Shown: positions 35,605-45,423, counted from the first letter of the stretch. The stretch is 64,000 nt of DNA from Nocardioides astragali (GCF_024436375.1 NZ_JAFMZM010000004.1:620001-684000); one strand, 5' to 3'. Numbers and translations are program-made. The notes: generated by a model from the sequence alone, not told the origin.

Positions 35605-36476
35605 TGAGCAGCTCGACGTCACCGGCGAGTGCGCTGCCGCACGCGGTCCGACTCGGGATGCGACGTGGCTGGACGGAGTTCGTCCTGAGCCTGCGCAGCT
35701 CCCAGGACCAGTGGTTCTACCTGTTCACCGCGTTCCTCGCGGTCGGCTACCTCTACCTCCGACGCGACACCCCTGTCGACGACACGGGTCTGCTGCTGCC
35801 CTCGGTGGCACTGCCGAGCATCCTCGGCGGGCTGGTGGCCTTCGGCCTCGTCATCGGGCCGGCCTACAGCCTCGCCATGGAGAAGGAGGACGGGACCCTG
35901 CTGCGGGCCAAGGCCGTGCCCAACGGGCTCGTCGGCTACTTCGCGGGACAGCTGGTCCTCCACTCCTCGAGCCTGGTGCCGCAGACGATCGCCGTCCTGG
36001 TCCCGAGCTTCCTGCTCTTCGACAACCTGATGGCCCACCCCAGCGGCTGGTTCACCATCGTCTGGGTCCTGGCCCTCGGGCTGCTCGCGACGCTTCCCAT
36101 CGGCATGGCGATCGGGGCCGTCGTGCCCGGCGTGCAGAAGGTCGGGATGTGGGGGATGCTGCCGGTGATGGTGCTGGCCGGCATCTCCGGGATCTTCTAC
36201 CCCGTGCAGGCCCTGTGGGGATGGGTCCAGGTCGTGGCGCAGGTGTTCCCGATGTACTGGCTGGGGCTCGGCATGCGCTCGGCCTTCCTGCCCGACTCCT
36301 ACGTCGACGCGGAGATCGGCGGCTCGTGGCGCACGCTCGAGACCATCGCCGTGCTCGGTGCGTGGGCGGTCGTGGGCGCCCTGGTGGCCCCGGCGCTGCT
36401 GCGCCGCATGTCGCGGCGCCAGTCCGGGTCCCAGGTCGCTGCCGCGAAGGAGGCGGCGACACAGTGGGTCAGGTGA
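35604..36476 (+). CDS. ABC-2 exporter permease
   Basis: The 290-residue membrane protein has six predicted segments (about 38-55, 68-90, 118-140, 148-175, 180-205 and 243-262). AMEKEDGTLLRAKAVPNGLVGY is the conserved cytoplasmic loop, and GMWGMLPVMVLAGISGIFYPV is a long segment before the last extracellular loop. It overlaps the ATPase gene by one base and the XRE gene by 4-13 bases, depending on the regulator start. It pairs with the preceding ATPase. Confidence 0.88.
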   Translation: MSSSTSPASALPHAVRLGMRRGWTEFVLSLRSSQDQWFYLFTAFLAVGYLYLRRDTPVDDTGLLLPSVALPSILGGLVAFGLVIGPAYSLAMEKEDGTLLRAKAVPNGLVGYFAGQLVLHSSSLVPQTIAVLVPSFLLFDNLMAHPSGWFTIVWVLALGLLATLPIGMAIGAVVPGVQKVGMWGMLPVMVLAGISGIFYPVQALWGWVQVVAQVFPMYWLGLGMRSAFLPDSYVDAEIGGSWRTLETIAVLGAWAVVGALVAPALLRRMSRRQSGSQVAAAKEAATQWVR

Positions 36477-36715
36477 CGGCGGTGGTGCACAACCGGATCG
36501 CCCTGCTGCGTGCCGAGCAGGGCGTGTCCCGTCGCGACCTGGCCACCGCGCTGGGTGTGCACTACCAGACGGTGGGCTACCTCGAGCGCGGCGAGAACAG
36601 CCCCAGCCTGGACCTCGCGCTGCGCATCGCGGTGTTCTTCGACGTGCCGGTGGAGGCGGTGTTCTCGTTGACGCCGTTCCCACGCGTCAGCGACCACAGG
36701 GGCCGCTCCGCCTGA
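36464..36715 (+). CDS. XRE-family helix-turn-helix regulator
   Basis: The 83-residue protein is almost only a helix-turn-helix of the Cro/CI type: RIALLRAEQGVSRRDLATAL then GVHYQTVGYLERGENSPSLD, ending AVFFDVPVEAVFSLTPF. The GTG with an upstream GGAGG was chosen; a second GTG three codons later overlaps the permease stop by GTGA and would also serve. Small XRE regulators after ABC-2 exporter genes normally control their own operon, and TAGCAC repeats around the operon promoter are a plausible target. Confidence 0.87.
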   Translation: MGQVTAVVHNRIALLRAEQGVSRRDLATALGVHYQTVGYLERGENSPSLDLALRIAVFFDVPVEAVFSLTPFPRVSDHRGRSA

Positions 36716-36746
36716 CGCGGTGAGCGGATCCGCACCGCGCAACCGA

Positions 36747-36752
36747 TAGCGT
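36747..36752 (+). promoter_or_regulatory. -10 element, leaderless acVLRF1 gene
   Basis: TAGCGT, 7 bases before the GTG start. Confidence 0.55.
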
Positions 36753-36759
36753 CCGTGCC

Positions 36760-37365
36760 GTGCCCCTCGTCCTCGTCCCACCCCGGCGCTGGGAGCGGTG
36801 GGTCGACAACTTCACAGCGAGCCACGGCGCGACGGAGTTGTCCGTGGCCGGGGGAGGGCTGGCGGGGCGCGCCGCCGATGGCTCCCACTTCGAGGCCCGA
36901 CTGCCTCTGGCGCTGTCGTACGACGGCCCGGCGCAGGCCGCTGCCTTCGCCGCCGCTGCGGTGCCGCCCGACGTCTGGGGCGTGCTGCTGGTCCGCAAGG
37001 GCGGCTTCGCGGTGGCGCGGCTGAATGGTGCGGAGATGGTGGAGCACAAGATCGGGCAGCGGCACGTGCAGGGCCGGACCAAGGCCGGCGGACAGAGCCA
37101 GCAGCGCTTCGCCCGCCGGCGCGGCAACCAGGCGCGCCAGGCCTACGAGGCCGCCGCCGACCACGCCGCCCGCATCCTCACCGGCACCCGGCTGGTGGTC
37201 ACCGGCGGCGACCACGCGGCCGTCGATGCGGTGCTCGACGACCCGCGGCTGGCCTCCCTGACGGCCGTCGGGCCGTGGCTCGCGGTCCCCGACCCGCGCC
37301 GCGCGGTGCTGGACGCGGCGGTGGCCGACGCCCAGTCGCTGGCCGTGACCGTGGTCAACGCCTGA
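36760..37365 (+). CDS. acVLRF1-type peptidyl-tRNA hydrolase (Vms1-like release factor)
   Basis: The 201-residue protein matches the actinobacterial Vms1/eRF1-like (VLRF1) family, which releases nascent chains from stalled ribosomes. The key region is KIGQRHVQGRTKAGGQSQQRF, about residues 99-119; GGQSQQRF with the following RRRGNQAR carries the catalytic glutamine motif of the family. An eRF1-like fold is expected before it, and the C-terminal part (LTGTRLVVTGGDHAAVDAVL) is also conserved. The GTG follows TAGCGT by 7 bases and has no leader. It is a single gene, transcribed in the direction of its neighbours. Confidence 0.8.
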   Translation: MPLVLVPPRRWERWVDNFTASHGATELSVAGGGLAGRAADGSHFEARLPLALSYDGPAQAAAFAAAAVPPDVWGVLLVRKGGFAVARLNGAEMVEHKIGQRHVQGRTKAGGQSQQRFARRRGNQARQAYEAAADHAARILTGTRLVVTGGDHAAVDAVLDDPRLASLTAVGPWLAVPDPRRAVLDAAVADAQSLAVTVVNA

Positions 37366-37417
37366 CCCGACCGCCGTGTCGAGCGGCTCGTGGAGCCAAC
37401 GCAGCGACGACATCGGT

Positions 37418-37423
37418 TAGCGT
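37418..37423 (+). promoter_or_regulatory. -10 element, leaderless kinase-fold gene
   Basis: TAGCGT, 7 bases before the ATG. Confidence 0.55.
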
Positions 37424-37430
37424 CCTCGGC

Positions 37431-38333
37431 ATGTGGCAACCCGAGCCGGGATGGCGCCCCCTCCCGGGTGCCGGCCCGGCCACCGTCGGCGTGTGGTCGG
37501 CCACGCACGGTGGCCGCGAGGTCGTGGTGAAGAGGTTGCGCTGCCCCGATCCACACGACGCTCCCGGGACGCTCGCGCCGAACGACGCCAACTACTGGCG
37601 CCGTGCTTGTGACGTGGCCCTCAGCGGCGTCGTTGCCGCGGCGCCGGGACTGCGAGAGGCGCCGGTCGTGCGCGTCGACGAGGACGCCGAGGGCATCACG
37701 CTCGTCCACGAGCGCGTCGAGCGCGTCGATGCGCCCGGTCTGTGGCTGGCGGCGTGTCTCGGCCGGTTCGCCGCCGTCGACCTCGGGCGGCACGCGTGGC
37801 TGGCGCGCGACCAGCTCCGCAGCCGGCTGGGCCTGGTGGACCGCCGCGGCGGCTGGCGGACGCTGGCCCGCACACCGATGGCCGACATCGCCGACCATCT
37901 CTGGACCCGTCGCACGCTCTGGCTGGAGCGCTGCGACGCGCTGCCCCAGGTGGCCCAGCACGGTGACCCGTCGCCGGCCAACATCCCCGGCCGGTCGGGT
38001 GACAGCGCCGTCGCGATCGACTGGGCGCACCTGGGCCGCGGTCCGGTCGGGGCCGACCTGGGCTACCTCTCCCTGGCGACCCGCGAGGCCATCGAGCCGA
38101 TGGTGGAGGCGTACGTCGCCGCGCTGCCGGCGGGCCTGGCCACGCCCGACGAGGTCGCGACCGGCGCTCGGGTGATGGCCGTCTACACCGCACTGACCCG
38201 GCTGGACTGGGCGCTGGCGCGGGTTGCCGAGGGCGAGGGAGCGCTGGCCGGGAAGTTCCGCCATCCCAGCGTGGCGCCCTACATCCGCGCCATGCAGCGC
38301 CAGGTGTCCCAGATCGAGGCGCTGCTCGGCTGA
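37431..38333 (+). CDS. Aminoglycoside-phosphotransferase-fold protein
   Basis: A 300-residue kinase-fold protein. The ATP-binding lysine is probably in REVVVKRLR (about residue 30), the catalytic loop is QHGDPSPANIPG (about 181-192) and the metal-binding Asp is in VAIDWAHLGRGPVGADLGYL. The substrate is unknown; the fold is shared by aminoglycoside, choline, homoserine and maltose kinases. The ATG follows TAGCGT by 7 bases. It ends 39 bases before the convergent metallopeptidase gene, and this spacer holds two copies of TGGTCGATCAG. Confidence 0.75.
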   Translation: MWQPEPGWRPLPGAGPATVGVWSATHGGREVVVKRLRCPDPHDAPGTLAPNDANYWRRACDVALSGVVAAAPGLREAPVVRVDEDAEGITLVHERVERVDAPGLWLAACLGRFAAVDLGRHAWLARDQLRSRLGLVDRRGGWRTLARTPMADIADHLWTRRTLWLERCDALPQVAQHGDPSPANIPGRSGDSAVAIDWAHLGRGPVGADLGYLSLATREAIEPMVEAYVAALPAGLATPDEVATGARVMAVYTALTRLDWALARVAEGEGALAGKFRHPSVAPYIRAMQRQVSQIEALLG

Positions 38334-38339
38334 GAGCCC

Positions 38340-38364
38340 TGGTCGATCAGTGCTGGTCGATCAG
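38340..38364. repeat. Two copies of TGGTCGATCAG
   Basis: An 11-base direct repeat with a 14-base period fills the short gap between two convergent genes. It looks like a recent duplication; no terminator hairpin was seen here. Confidence 0.5.
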
Positions 38365-38372
38365 AGCTGGGC

Positions 38373-39314
38373 TCAGAGCTGGCTGGCGGCGAAGGTGTCG
38401 CAGGCCTCGAGCTTGCCGTGCTCGTAGCCGGTCATGAACCAGGCCATGCGCTGCTCGGACGAGCCGTGGGTCCAGCCGTCGGGGTCCACGCCCTGGCCGG
38501 ACTTCTGCTGGATCCGGTCGTCGCCGACGGCCTTGGCGGAGTCGAGCGCCTCCTCGATGTCGCCCTGGTCGAGCGTCATCAGGTTGCTGTCCTCGGCGTC
38601 GCGAGTCCACATGCCGGCGTAGCAGTCGGCCTGCAGCTCGAGGCGTACGGCGTCGGACTCGGGGCCCTTCTGCGTGCGGACCCTGTTCATGGTCCCGAGC
38701 AGGTTCTGGATGTGGTGGCCGTACTCGTGGCCCAGGACGTAAGGCTCGACGAAGTCGCCGCCCTGCCCGCCGAGCTGGTCCTCGAGCACGTCGTCGAAGA
38801 ACGTGGTGTCGAGGTAGATCTGTTGGTCGGGCGGGCAGTAGAACGGGCCGACCTGCGAGGACGCCTGGCCGCAGCCGGTGTCGACAGCGCCGGCGAACGT
38901 GTTGATCTGGGCCGGCGCGAGCTCGGTGCCGCCCTGCTCCGGCAGGGTCCTGGCCCAGTACTGCTCCAACGACAGGGCGACCGCCTTGCGGGCGCAGTCG
39001 GGGTCGTCCTCCGCGTCCGCGCCCGTCTTGCAGTTGGCGTAGCGCTCGTCACTGTTGTCGATCCCCTCGGGGTCGCCCTGGGCCTGGCCCTGCGGGGCAC
39101 CGCCGCCACCGCCGCCGGGCAGCTGACCACCCATGCACTGGCTCAGGATGACGAACAGGATGATGATCAGGATCCCGCCGATGCCACCTCCGGCGCGCGT
39201 GCCGCCGGGGATCGGGATGCGCATGCCGCCACCGCCCATGCCCCCACCGCCTCCACCGCCGCCGGCGTCGCGGACGCGGCCCTTGCTGATGTCGGCCTTC
39301 GGGTTGAACCGCAT
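38373..39314 (-). CDS. YpfJ-like neutral zinc metallopeptidase
   Basis: The 313-residue membrane-anchored protein belongs to the neutral zinc metallopeptidase family (YpfJ, DUF/Pfam Zn_peptidase_2). A glycine-rich N-terminus (about residues 17-48) leads to a single membrane segment (ILIIILFVILSQCMGG). The zinc motif is LGHEYGHHIQNLLG, with a third ligand probably in LELQADCYAGMW. Four or more cysteines may form disulfides outside the cell (NCKTGADAEDDPDC, GCGQASSQVGPFYC). The ATG giving MRFNPKADISKGRVRD has an AAAGGC-type signal upstream. Its substrate is unknown. Confidence 0.88.
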   Translation of the reverse strand: MRFNPKADISKGRVRDAGGGGGGGGMGGGGMRIPIPGGTRAGGGIGGILIIILFVILSQCMGGQLPGGGGGGAPQGQAQGDPEGIDNSDERYANCKTGADAEDDPDCARKAVALSLEQYWARTLPEQGGTELAPAQINTFAGAVDTGCGQASSQVGPFYCPPDQQIYLDTTFFDDVLEDQLGGQGGDFVEPYVLGHEYGHHIQNLLGTMNRVRTQKGPESDAVRLELQADCYAGMWTRDAEDSNLMTLDQGDIEEALDSAKAVGDDRIQQKSGQGVDPDGWTHGSSEQRMAWFMTGYEHGKLEACDTFAASQL

Positions 39315-39408
39315 GGGAGTGCCTTTCCGCAGGTCGTGACGCGCAGATGGAGCCTCTCCGCACAGTAACGCCTGTCTCGCCGATGGGGCTCCTGCCTTCA
39401 CCCCTTCG

Positions 39409-39414
39409 TAGGAT
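39409..39414 (+). promoter_or_regulatory. Possible -10 element of the ABC-F gene
   Basis: TAGGAT, 10 bases before the chosen ATG; a slightly longer spacing than at the other leaderless genes here. Confidence 0.35.
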
Positions 39415-39424
39415 GTCGCCCGAG

Positions 39425-41023
<1,599 letters not shown>

Positions 41024-41053
41024 GGCCTGCTCCCTGAAGTTACCAGCGAGTAG

Positions 41054-41059
41054 TAGCGT
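41054..41059 (+). promoter_or_regulatory. -10 element, leaderless enoyl-CoA hydratase gene
   Basis: TAGCGT, 7 bases before the ATG. Confidence 0.55.
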
Positions 41060-41066
41060 GGGTGGC

Positions 41067-41852
41067 ATGACTCCCGCAGACCTCGCCGCCGTCGGACTTC
41101 GCCTCGGGATCGAGGGTCCGGTGGCCACCGTGACGCTCGACCGTCCCGACGTGCGCAACGCGCAGACACCCGCCATGTGGCTCGCGCTCGGTGAGATCGG
41201 CCGGACCCTGCCCGACGACATCAGGGTGGTCGTGGTGACGGGGGAGGGGGAGACCTTCTCCGCCGGCCTCGACCGGGCCATGCTCGACCCCTCGACGACC
41301 GGGCAGGAGAGCGTCGTGGGGCTGCTCGCGCTCAGCGACGAGGACGCCTCGGCGCGGATCGAGGAGTTCCAGCGCGGCTTCACCTGGCTGCGCGACCCGC
41401 GGTTCGTCTCGATAGCCAAGGTGCGCGGCTACGCCATCGGCGCCGGCTTCCAGCTCGCCCTGTCCTGCGACCTTCGCTTCGTCGCGGACGACGCGAAGTT
41501 CTCCATGAAGGAGTCCGCCCTCGGCCTGGTGCCCGACCTCACCGGCACGCAGCCGCTGGTCGCCCACGTCGGCTATGCGCGCGCCCTGGAGATCTGCGCC
41601 ACCGCCCGCGTCGTACCTGCTGACGAGGCTGTGGCGATCGGTCTCGCCACCGCCGCCGTCCCGGCCGGCGAGCTGGACTCAGCCGTCGCCGACCTCGCGG
41701 CCGCCCTGGTCGCGCCGATGGAGGGCGTGGTGCCCGAGACGAAGGCGCTGCTGCAGGGAGCGCTCGACCGCGACCTCGACGAGCAGCGGCGGCTCGAGCG
41801 TGAGGCCCAGGTACGTCGTTTCCGCGCGCTTGCGGCGGCCTTCGCGGGTTGA
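41067..41852 (+). CDS. Enoyl-CoA hydratase/isomerase family protein
   Basis: Crotonase-fold protein of 261 residues. The oxyanion-hole segments are VVTGEGETFSAGLDRAML (about residue 55) and IAKVRGYAIGAGFQLALSCDLRF (about 115-137). The usual catalytic Glu positions are occupied by other residues in part (SMKESALGLVPDLTG keeps one Glu), so exact reaction type is uncertain. The ATG follows TAGCGT by 7 bases; upstream in-frame residues belong to the overlapping shadow of the ABC-F gene. Probably acts in acyl-CoA metabolism. Confidence 0.85.
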   Translation: MTPADLAAVGLRLGIEGPVATVTLDRPDVRNAQTPAMWLALGEIGRTLPDDIRVVVVTGEGETFSAGLDRAMLDPSTTGQESVVGLLALSDEDASARIEEFQRGFTWLRDPRFVSIAKVRGYAIGAGFQLALSCDLRFVADDAKFSMKESALGLVPDLTGTQPLVAHVGYARALEICATARVVPADEAVAIGLATAAVPAGELDSAVADLAAALVAPMEGVVPETKALLQGALDRDLDEQRRLEREAQVRRFRALAAAFAG

Positions 41853-41931
41853 CCGGGTCCCGTCGGCGGCGTACGACGGAACAATCCGGCACCGTGGCTA
41901 GTTGCCCCGGTGAACAGATGGAGGAGCACGC

Positions 41932-43815
41932 ATGTCGATGGGCGCAGGAGGCGCACCGTGGCGGTTCCTGCGCAGCGACCGGAGCGTCGTCGACAGCAAG
42001 ATCGAGCGCGGGACCGTACGCCGGGTGCTGGGGTTCGCACGCCCGCACCGCAAGCTGATCGCCGGGTTCCTGGCAGTCACGGTCGTCGACGCCGCGCTGG
42101 TGGTGGTGCCTCCGCTGCTGCTCAAGACGATCATCGACGACGGCGTCCGCACCGGCGACACCTCGCTGGTGGTGTGGCTCGCCGCCCTGGTCGCCCTCGT
42201 GGCGGTCGTCGACGCGGCCTTCGGGCTCGTCACCGGGTGGTTGTCCAGCCGGATCGGTGAAGGGCTCATCTACGACCTCCGCACCAAGGTCTTCGCCCAT
42301 GTGCAGCGCCAGTCGCTGGCGTTCTTCACCCGCACCCAGACCGGCGCCCTCGTCAGCCGGCTCAACAACGACGTGATCGGCGCCCAGCGCGCCTTCACCT
42401 CCACGCTGCAGGGCACGGTCTCCAACATCATCGCGGCGATCGTGGTCGGGGTGACGATGCTGTTCCTCAGCTGGCCGGTCACCGTCCTGTGCATCGCCCT
42501 CTTCCCCATCCTGCTGGTCGCGTCGCGGCTGGTCGGTGCGAGGCTCGCCGACCTGTCCCGGGCGCAGATGGACGGCAACGCCGACCTCGGCAACGCGATG
42601 ACGGAGCGGTTCAACGTCGGCGGCGCGATGCTCCTGAAGCTCTTCGGCCGACGCGAGGCCGAGGACGTCGCCTACGGCCAGAAGGCCGCGGTGGTGCGCG
42701 ACCTCGGCGTACGCATCGCCCTGCTGACCCGGATCTTCTTCGCGGCGATGACCCTCGTGCCGTCGCTGGCCACGGCGCTGGTCTACGGGATCGGCGGCTA
42801 CCTTGCCATCCGCGGCGACCTGACCGTCGGCACGATCGTCGCCCTCGGCGTGCTCCTGACCCGCTTGCTCGGACCGCTGCAGGGCCTCTCCAACGTCCGC
42901 ATCGACGTGATGACCGCCCTGGTGAGCTTCGACCGCGTCTTCGAGGTGCTCGACCTGCCGTCGCTGATCCAGGAGAAGCCGGACGCCGTGGTGCTGCCGC
43001 GCAAGGCCTCGAAGCTGGAGTTCGACCACGTGGCCTTCACCTACCCGCGCGCCGAGGACATCTCCCTCGCCTCCCTCGAGAGCGTGGCCCGCACCGAGTC
43101 GCGCGACACCGGCCGCGTCCTCCACGACGTCACGTTCACCGCGGAGCCCGGGCAGATGGTCGCGCTCGTGGGTCCCTCGGGTGCGGGCAAGACGACCGTC
43201 ACCCACCTCGTCGCCCGCCTGTACGACGTCGAGGCCGGGGCGGTCCGGGTCGACGGCCACGACGTACGCGACGTGACGCTGCAGTCGCTGGAGGACGTGG
43301 TCGGCTACGTCACCCAGGACGCTCACATGTTCCACGACACGATCCGGGCCAACCTGCTCTACGCCCGTCCCGACGCCCTCGAGGCCGACATCTGGGCCGC
43401 GCTCGAGGCCGCACAGATCGCCGGTCTCGTCCGTTCCCTGCCCGACGGCCTCGACACGGTGGTGGGGGACCGGGGCTACCGGCTCAGCGGCGGCGAGCGG
43501 CAACGGCTGGCCATCGCACGGCTGCTGCTGAAGGCGCCCTCGATCGTCGTCCTCGACGAGGCGACGGCCCACCTCGACAGCGAGTCGGAGGCCGCCGTCC
43601 AGCGGGCGCTCGACGCGGCGCTCGAGGGGCGTACGTCCCTGGTGATCGCGCACCGGCTCTCCACGGTCCGCAACGCCGACCTGATCCTCGTCCTCGACGA
43701 GGGGCGGGTGGTCCAGCAGGGCACCCACGCCGAGCTGGTGGCCTCCGGCGGGCTCTACGCCACCCTCCACGCGACCCAGTTCCGCGAGGCGCCGACCGTC
43801 CCCGTCGTTGGCTAG
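41932..43815 (+). CDS. ABC exporter, fused membrane and ATPase domains
   Basis: A 627-residue half-transporter of the MsbA/LmrA type. Six membrane segments occupy about residues 40-330, with the coupling loop FFTRTQTGALVSRLNNDV. The ATPase domain has Walker A LVGPSGAGKTTVTHLVARLY (about 410), the Q-loop YVTQDAHMFHD, the signature RLSGGERQRLAIARLLL and Walker B IVVLDEATAHLDSESE. It should work as a homodimer; export of a lipid, peptide or drug is typical. GGAGGAG precedes the ATG. Its stop codon TAG is also the first part of the -10 hexamer of the next gene. Confidence 0.92.
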   Translation: MSMGAGGAPWRFLRSDRSVVDSKIERGTVRRVLGFARPHRKLIAGFLAVTVVDAALVVVPPLLLKTIIDDGVRTGDTSLVVWLAALVALVAVVDAAFGLVTGWLSSRIGEGLIYDLRTKVFAHVQRQSLAFFTRTQTGALVSRLNNDVIGAQRAFTSTLQGTVSNIIAAIVVGVTMLFLSWPVTVLCIALFPILLVASRLVGARLADLSRAQMDGNADLGNAMTERFNVGGAMLLKLFGRREAEDVAYGQKAAVVRDLGVRIALLTRIFFAAMTLVPSLATALVYGIGGYLAIRGDLTVGTIVALGVLLTRLLGPLQGLSNVRIDVMTALVSFDRVFEVLDLPSLIQEKPDAVVLPRKASKLEFDHVAFTYPRAEDISLASLESVARTESRDTGRVLHDVTFTAEPGQMVALVGPSGAGKTTVTHLVARLYDVEAGAVRVDGHDVRDVTLQSLEDVVGYVTQDAHMFHDTIRANLLYARPDALEADIWAALEAAQIAGLVRSLPDGLDTVVGDRGYRLSGGERQRLAIARLLLKAPSIVVLDEATAHLDSESEAAVQRALDAALEGRTSLVIAHRLSTVRNADLILVLDEGRVVQQGTHAELVASGGLYATLHATQFREAPTVPVVG

Positions 43816-43818
43816 GGT
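43813..43818 (+). promoter_or_regulatory. -10 element, leaderless SDR gene
   Basis: TAGGGT, 7 bases before the SDR ATG; its first three bases are the stop codon of the ABC exporter. Confidence 0.5.
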
Positions 43819-43825
43819 CAGTGGA

Positions 43826-44596
43826 ATGGACCTGCAGCTGACCGATCGTGTCTACATCGTCACCGGGGGAGCCAGAGGACTGGGGCGGGCCAGCGCCGAG
43901 GCGCTCGTGGCCGAGGGGGCGCGGGTGGTGATCTCCGGTCGAACGCAGGAATCGCTCGACGAGGCGACCGCGGCTCTCGACGGCGCGGCCGGTCGCGAGG
44001 CAGCGGTGTCGGTGGTCGCCGACAACGCGGACCGGGAGACCCCGGCGCGACTGCTGGCGGCGGCGGAGGCCGCCTGGGGGCGTGTCGACGGCGCCCTGAT
44101 CAGCGTCGGCGGACCGCCCAAGGGGCCGGTCACGACGATCACCGACGACCAGTGGAGCACGGCCTTCGAGTCCGTGTTCCTCGGAGCCGTACGCCTCGCG
44201 CGCGAGGTCGGCGCGGCCCTGCCCGCAGGCGGCTCGCTGGGCCTCGTGCTGTCCTCGAGCGTGCGTGCGCCGCTGCCGGAGATGGCGATCTCCAACGGGC
44301 TGCGGCCCGGGCTGGCGATGGTCGCCAAGACCCTGGCCGACGAGCTCGGTCCGCGGGGCGTGCGGGTCAACGGGCTGCTGCCCGGACGCATCGCCACCGA
44401 GCGGGTCGCCGAGCTCGACGCCTCGACGGGTGACGCGGAGGCGGCCCGCAAGGCTGCGGAGGCCAGCATCCCGCTCGGCCGCTACGGCGAGCCGGAGGAG
44501 TTCGGCGCGGTGGCGGCGTTCGTGCTCTCGCCGGCCGCGTCATTCCTGACCGGTGTGATGCTTCCCGTCGACGGTGGACTGCTCCGCAGCCTCTGA
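43826..44596 (+). CDS. Short-chain dehydrogenase/reductase
   Basis: Rossmann-fold oxidoreductase of 256 residues. The coenzyme motif is YIVTGGARGLGRASAEAL, and the region ISVGGPPKGPV replaces the usual NNAG. The usual catalytic Tyr-X3-Lys is not obvious: where YxxxK is expected, the sequence reads ISNGLRPGLAMVAKTLADEL, so the Tyr seems absent while the Lys may remain. This may be a divergent or inactive SDR. The substrate is unknown. Its 3' end overlaps the convergent SURF1 gene by 57 bases. Confidence 0.85.
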   Translation: MDLQLTDRVYIVTGGARGLGRASAEALVAEGARVVISGRTQESLDEATAALDGAAGREAAVSVVADNADRETPARLLAAAEAAWGRVDGALISVGGPPKGPVTTITDDQWSTAFESVFLGAVRLAREVGAALPAGGSLGLVLSSSVRAPLPEMAISNGLRPGLAMVAKTLADELGPRGVRVNGLLPGRIATERVAELDASTGDAEAARKAAEASIPLGRYGEPEEFGAVAAFVLSPAASFLTGVMLPVDGGLLRSL

Positions 44597-45376
44597 ACGA
44601 GCCTCTGACCGCGAGCGGGCTCCCGCCTGCTCCGTCCGGCCCCAGGGTCCGCGCCCGCCGCGCCACTCGTCGTACATCAGGTAGAAGAACCCGAAGATCG
44701 CGAGCGCCCCGAAGAACCACCACTGCAGGCCGTAGAAGAAGTGCGGGCCGTTGTCGAGCTCGGGCATCTCCACCGGCAGGAGCGGGGTCTCGGGCTCGGG
44801 CGACTCCGAGCGCAGGTCGATCCAGCCGCCCAACACCTCGCGGTCGAGCGCCTCGCCGATCTGCTCGCTGTTGACGGCGCGGGTGGACTGGTCGGAGACC
44901 TCGGTGCTGTCGCCCTCGGCGTCGCGGCGCACCCACCCGGTCACGGTGACCTCCCCGGGTGGCGGCTCGGGCACCTCCTCGCTGGTGGCGCCCCGGTTGT
45001 CGGTGGCGTACCACCCGCGGTCCACGAGGACGCTCGAGCCGTCGGCCAACTCCAGCGGCACCACCACGTCGACGCCGGCAGCGCCCTCGCGGGTGCGATA
45101 GCGCACGATCACGGTGTCCTCGACGGCGTACGTCCCGGAGGCCTCCACGATGCGCCACTCCTCGGCCCCCGCGACCGGCTCCCCGGGTGCCATCACGTCA
45201 GCGATCGGCTGCGCACCGGCCTCCTCGTTGCGCTCGATGGTCTCGTTGCGCTCCTGGCGGTCCTCGAGCCGGTGGAACTGCCACTCGCCCAGGCGCCAGG
45301 CGACCCACGCCAGGCCGACGACCGCCAGTGCGAAGACGATCCAGCGGCGCGAGACCAGGAACCGCAGCTTGTGCAC
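44540..45376 (-). CDS. SURF1-like cytochrome c oxidase assembly protein
   Basis: SURF1 (Shy1) proteins help insert heme A into cytochrome c oxidase. The 278-residue protein has an N-terminal membrane segment (WIVFALAVVGLAWVAWRLGEWQ), a periplasmic beta-rich region (VLVDRGWYATDNR is the family motif, about residues 118-130) and a second membrane segment near residue 220 (LQWWFFGALAIFGFFYLMY). The long soluble tail is rich in Glu and Arg. The GTG has TAACCT 6 bases upstream, and it diverges from moaA across 60 bases. Function fits the presence of ctaA and ctaB. Confidence 0.9.
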   Translation of the reverse strand: MHKLRFLVSRRWIVFALAVVGLAWVAWRLGEWQFHRLEDRQERNETIERNEEAGAQPIADVMAPGEPVAGAEEWRIVEASGTYAVEDTVIVRYRTREGAAGVDVVVPLELADGSSVLVDRGWYATDNRGATSEEVPEPPPGEVTVTGWVRRDAEGDSTEVSDQSTRAVNSEQIGEALDREVLGGWIDLRSESPEPETPLLPVEMPELDNGPHFFYGLQWWFFGALAIFGFFYLMYDEWRGGRGPWGRTEQAGARSRSEARSEAAEQSTVDGKHHTGQE

Positions 45377-45382
45377 CCGCCG

Positions 45383-45388
45383 AGGTTA
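45383..45388 (-). promoter_or_regulatory. -10 element of SURF1 gene
   Basis: TAACCT on the minus strand, 6 bases before the GTG; fits a leaderless start. Confidence 0.4.
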
Positions 45389-45423
45389 TCCGGGACGACC
45401 TGAGCGTCTGAGGCAGACCTCGA

